Shown here one piece after another: positions 40,598 to 41,799 of a DNA stretch of 41,799 nucleotides (positions within the stretch are counted from its first letter, which is position 1; each line of letters begins with the position of its first letter). The DNA comes from an uncultured Oscillospiraceae bacterium (GTDB lineage Bacteria > Bacillota > Clostridia > Oscillospirales > Acutalibacteraceae): NCBI GenBank assembly GCA_905192745.1, contig CAJJLZ010000021.1, positions 1 to 41,799 of the forward strand, read 5' to 3'. Both the position numbers and the translations under genes were made by a program. The notes beneath the pieces were generated by a model. It had not been told where the DNA came from, did not search any database, and saw only the letters and a program-made list of their open reading frames with translations.

Positions 40598-41799
40598 ATG
40601 GCAATTAAAACCGTTATCTTTCTCGCGTCGCCGAACGGCGTGACTCCCTCCGTTCCGCAGGATGCGGGAGTACAGGGGGATCATCGGGCGACGGAGGTTG
40701 TTTTTCGGCTGGACCCGGCGTTGATATCCACCCGTTATCGATATCGATGGGAGTTCATGGATGGTAATGGGCGATACGATACGACGGAAACTTTTTCCAT
40801 GGCGGCGGAACAGACGGAAACCGCCGCACCGCTTCTCGGCGCATGGACCAGAGCGGGCGGAGCGGCGGAGATTCGGCTGATAATCACCGACCCCGGAGAA
40901 TCCGGAACGGAAGAACCGGTCACGCTGTACACGCTGGCCGGAAGGCTTCGTTTTCAGGGGAGAGACGGCGCGGCGCTTCAGGAACAGGAAATTAAGAGGG
41001 GATTGACCGCGCTTATCGATGAGACAAAAAGCGCCGCCGAAGAAGCGGAAACGCAGGCGGCAACGGCCAATACGGCGGCGACAAACGCCGATTCGATGGC
41101 GCGCTTTGCAGACAGCGCCGGTCAACAGGCCGCTGCTGCGGCCGCCAATGCCAACGCCGCCGCGCTGACGGCAACACAGAAAGCGGCCGATGCCGATACG
41201 GCGGCTGCGCTGGCGGAAACGGCGACGGGTAATGCGAACTCCGCCGCGCAGGCGGCAACGGATAGGGCCGCGGTTGCCGACACGGCAGCCCAACAGGCAA
41301 ACACCGCCGCGCAAAACGCTGCTGCCGCCACTGAAGCGGCTAATACGGCTGCCAATTCCGCCAACACCGCCGCCGCTGCTGCGAATGCTGCGGCGGAACG
41401 GGCGGACGGAATGGTGGATCGCTACGACCGGGTAATCCCCTATGCGGAAGGTACGCAGACAACCGCAAAGGTAATTTCCGCTCCGGTGGAACCGGCTGCG
41501 GAGAATACGGCGGGGCTGTGTGTGCGGGTGAAGATGCCGGTCGCATTCGATGAGACCTTTTATTTGGCCGTATCTACATGGTCGGCCCCGATCGCGGCAG
41601 AGGAGAGCGTGACCGGGTACACGCCTGTCTGGCCCGCCGGGATATACACCTTTACCTACGACGGGACGGCGTGGCGGCTTCCTCTTCCGATGGCGGCGGG
41701 GACGGCGTACACCGACACAGCCCTATCCGATCACGACCACACCGTCCGACGCAGCTACTCCCCGGCGCTGCATGGGACAGCGTCGGGGGAAGCGGTACG
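40598..41799 (+). CDS. Tail fibre-like protein, 3' end cut by the window
   Basis: 400 codons are open from ATG at 40598 to the right edge without a stop, so the gene is partial. AGAAAGGAGAGG precedes the start. Residues 1-about 130 form a beta-rich domain of unknown family, possibly the virion-attachment part. Residues about 140-260 are very rich in Ala, with Asn, Thr and Gln in repeated AAxTA-like steps, predicted to form a long coiled-coil shaft. Residues about 262-400 begin a beta-rich distal part. Probably a receptor-binding fibre. Confidence 0.8.
   Translation, partial: MAIKTVIFLASPNGVTPSVPQDAGVQGDHRATEVVFRLDPALISTRYRYRWEFMDGNGRYDTTETFSMAAEQTETAAPLLGAWTRAGGAAEIRLIITDPGESGTEEPVTLYTLAGRLRFQGRDGAALQEQEIKRGLTALIDETKSAAEEAETQAATANTAATNADSMARFADSAGQQAAAAAANANAAALTATQKAADADTAAALAETATGNANSAAQAATDRAAVADTAAQQANTAAQNAAAATEAANTAANSANTAAAAANAAAERADGMVDRYDRVIPYAEGTQTTAKVISAPVEPAAENTAGLCVRVKMPVAFDETFYLAVSTWSAPIAAEESVTGYTPVWPAGIYTFTYDGTAWRLPLPMAAGTAYTDTALSDHDHTVRRSYSPALHGTASGEAV

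Noticed and set aside
40484..41314. Minus-strand frame rich in Arg and Gly at the right end
   Set aside because: It is the complement of the alanine-rich fibre gene and has no start signal.

Overview
The window looks like a chromosomal piece of a GC-rich member of the Bacillota, class Clostridia, probably close to the Oscillospiraceae. The basis is the gene content and signals: a tryptophan T-box leader, strong AAGGAGG-type ribosome binding sites, TTGACA/TATAAT promoters, M42 and PepF peptidases, a methionine gamma-lyase-like protein and a heterodimeric ABC exporter next to a MarR regulator. No 16S rRNA or other species marker is present, so the assignment is an inference.

Layout, left to right. 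(1) 1-7250: genes on the minus strand. A small XRE-type regulator sits under a candidate operator and is translationally coupled to a ComF-type phosphoribosyltransferase. A separate transcript starts at a clear promoter and carries murD, two M42 peptidases and a GNAT acetyltransferase, then a methionine gamma-lyase-like PLP enzyme and a terminator. (2) 7479-10770, plus strand: two paralogous membrane proteins with an N-terminal RING-like zinc finger, a zinc ribbon and a DUF2628-like membrane part, then galU. (3) 10873-12729, minus: a pyridoxamine kinase-like protein and an AraC/GyrI-like regulator. (4) 12757-12951: two tandem copies of a structured repeat, with a third copy at 29554-29639. (5) 13042-17674, minus: promoter, Trp-specific T-box and a four-gene operon (binding protein, permease, ATPase, TrpB2-type tryptophan synthase beta chain), which reads as a tryptophan or indole supply operon. 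(6) tRNA-Val(GAC) with its own promoter and terminator.

(7) 18171-21202, plus: a copper-resistance operon (CopA ATPase, CsoR repressor, CopZ-like chaperone) behind a promoter embedded in a perfect 40-bp palindrome containing two CsoR-type boxes. (8) 21339-26048, minus: a MarR regulator and a two-subunit ABC exporter, all overlapping by four bases. (9) A membrane diguanylate cyclase of lower GC, then PepF on the minus strand. (10) 29640-31050: an AT-rich islet with a GNAT acetyltransferase, bounded by similar segments containing a near-identical 17-bp direct repeat. It is probably a remnant or small mobile insertion.

(11) 31051-32148: a small DNA-glycosylase-like protein and a divergent Amidase_6-type protein ending in a strong terminator. 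(12) 32285 to the right edge: a late structural module of a prophage, in order TerS, TerL, small membrane protein, portal, scaffold, major capsid protein, connector, large tail-hub or nozzle-like protein, and a tail-fibre-like protein cut by the window end. The short head-to-tail path with no tape measure so far suggests a short-tailed (podovirus-like) phage. No integrase, repressor or lysis cassette is visible.

No wholly new defence or enzymatic system was identified. The most unusual signals are the structured repeat with compensatory base changes, the Trp T-box/ABC/TrpB2 operon, the perfect palindrome at the copper promoter, and the flanked AT-rich islet.
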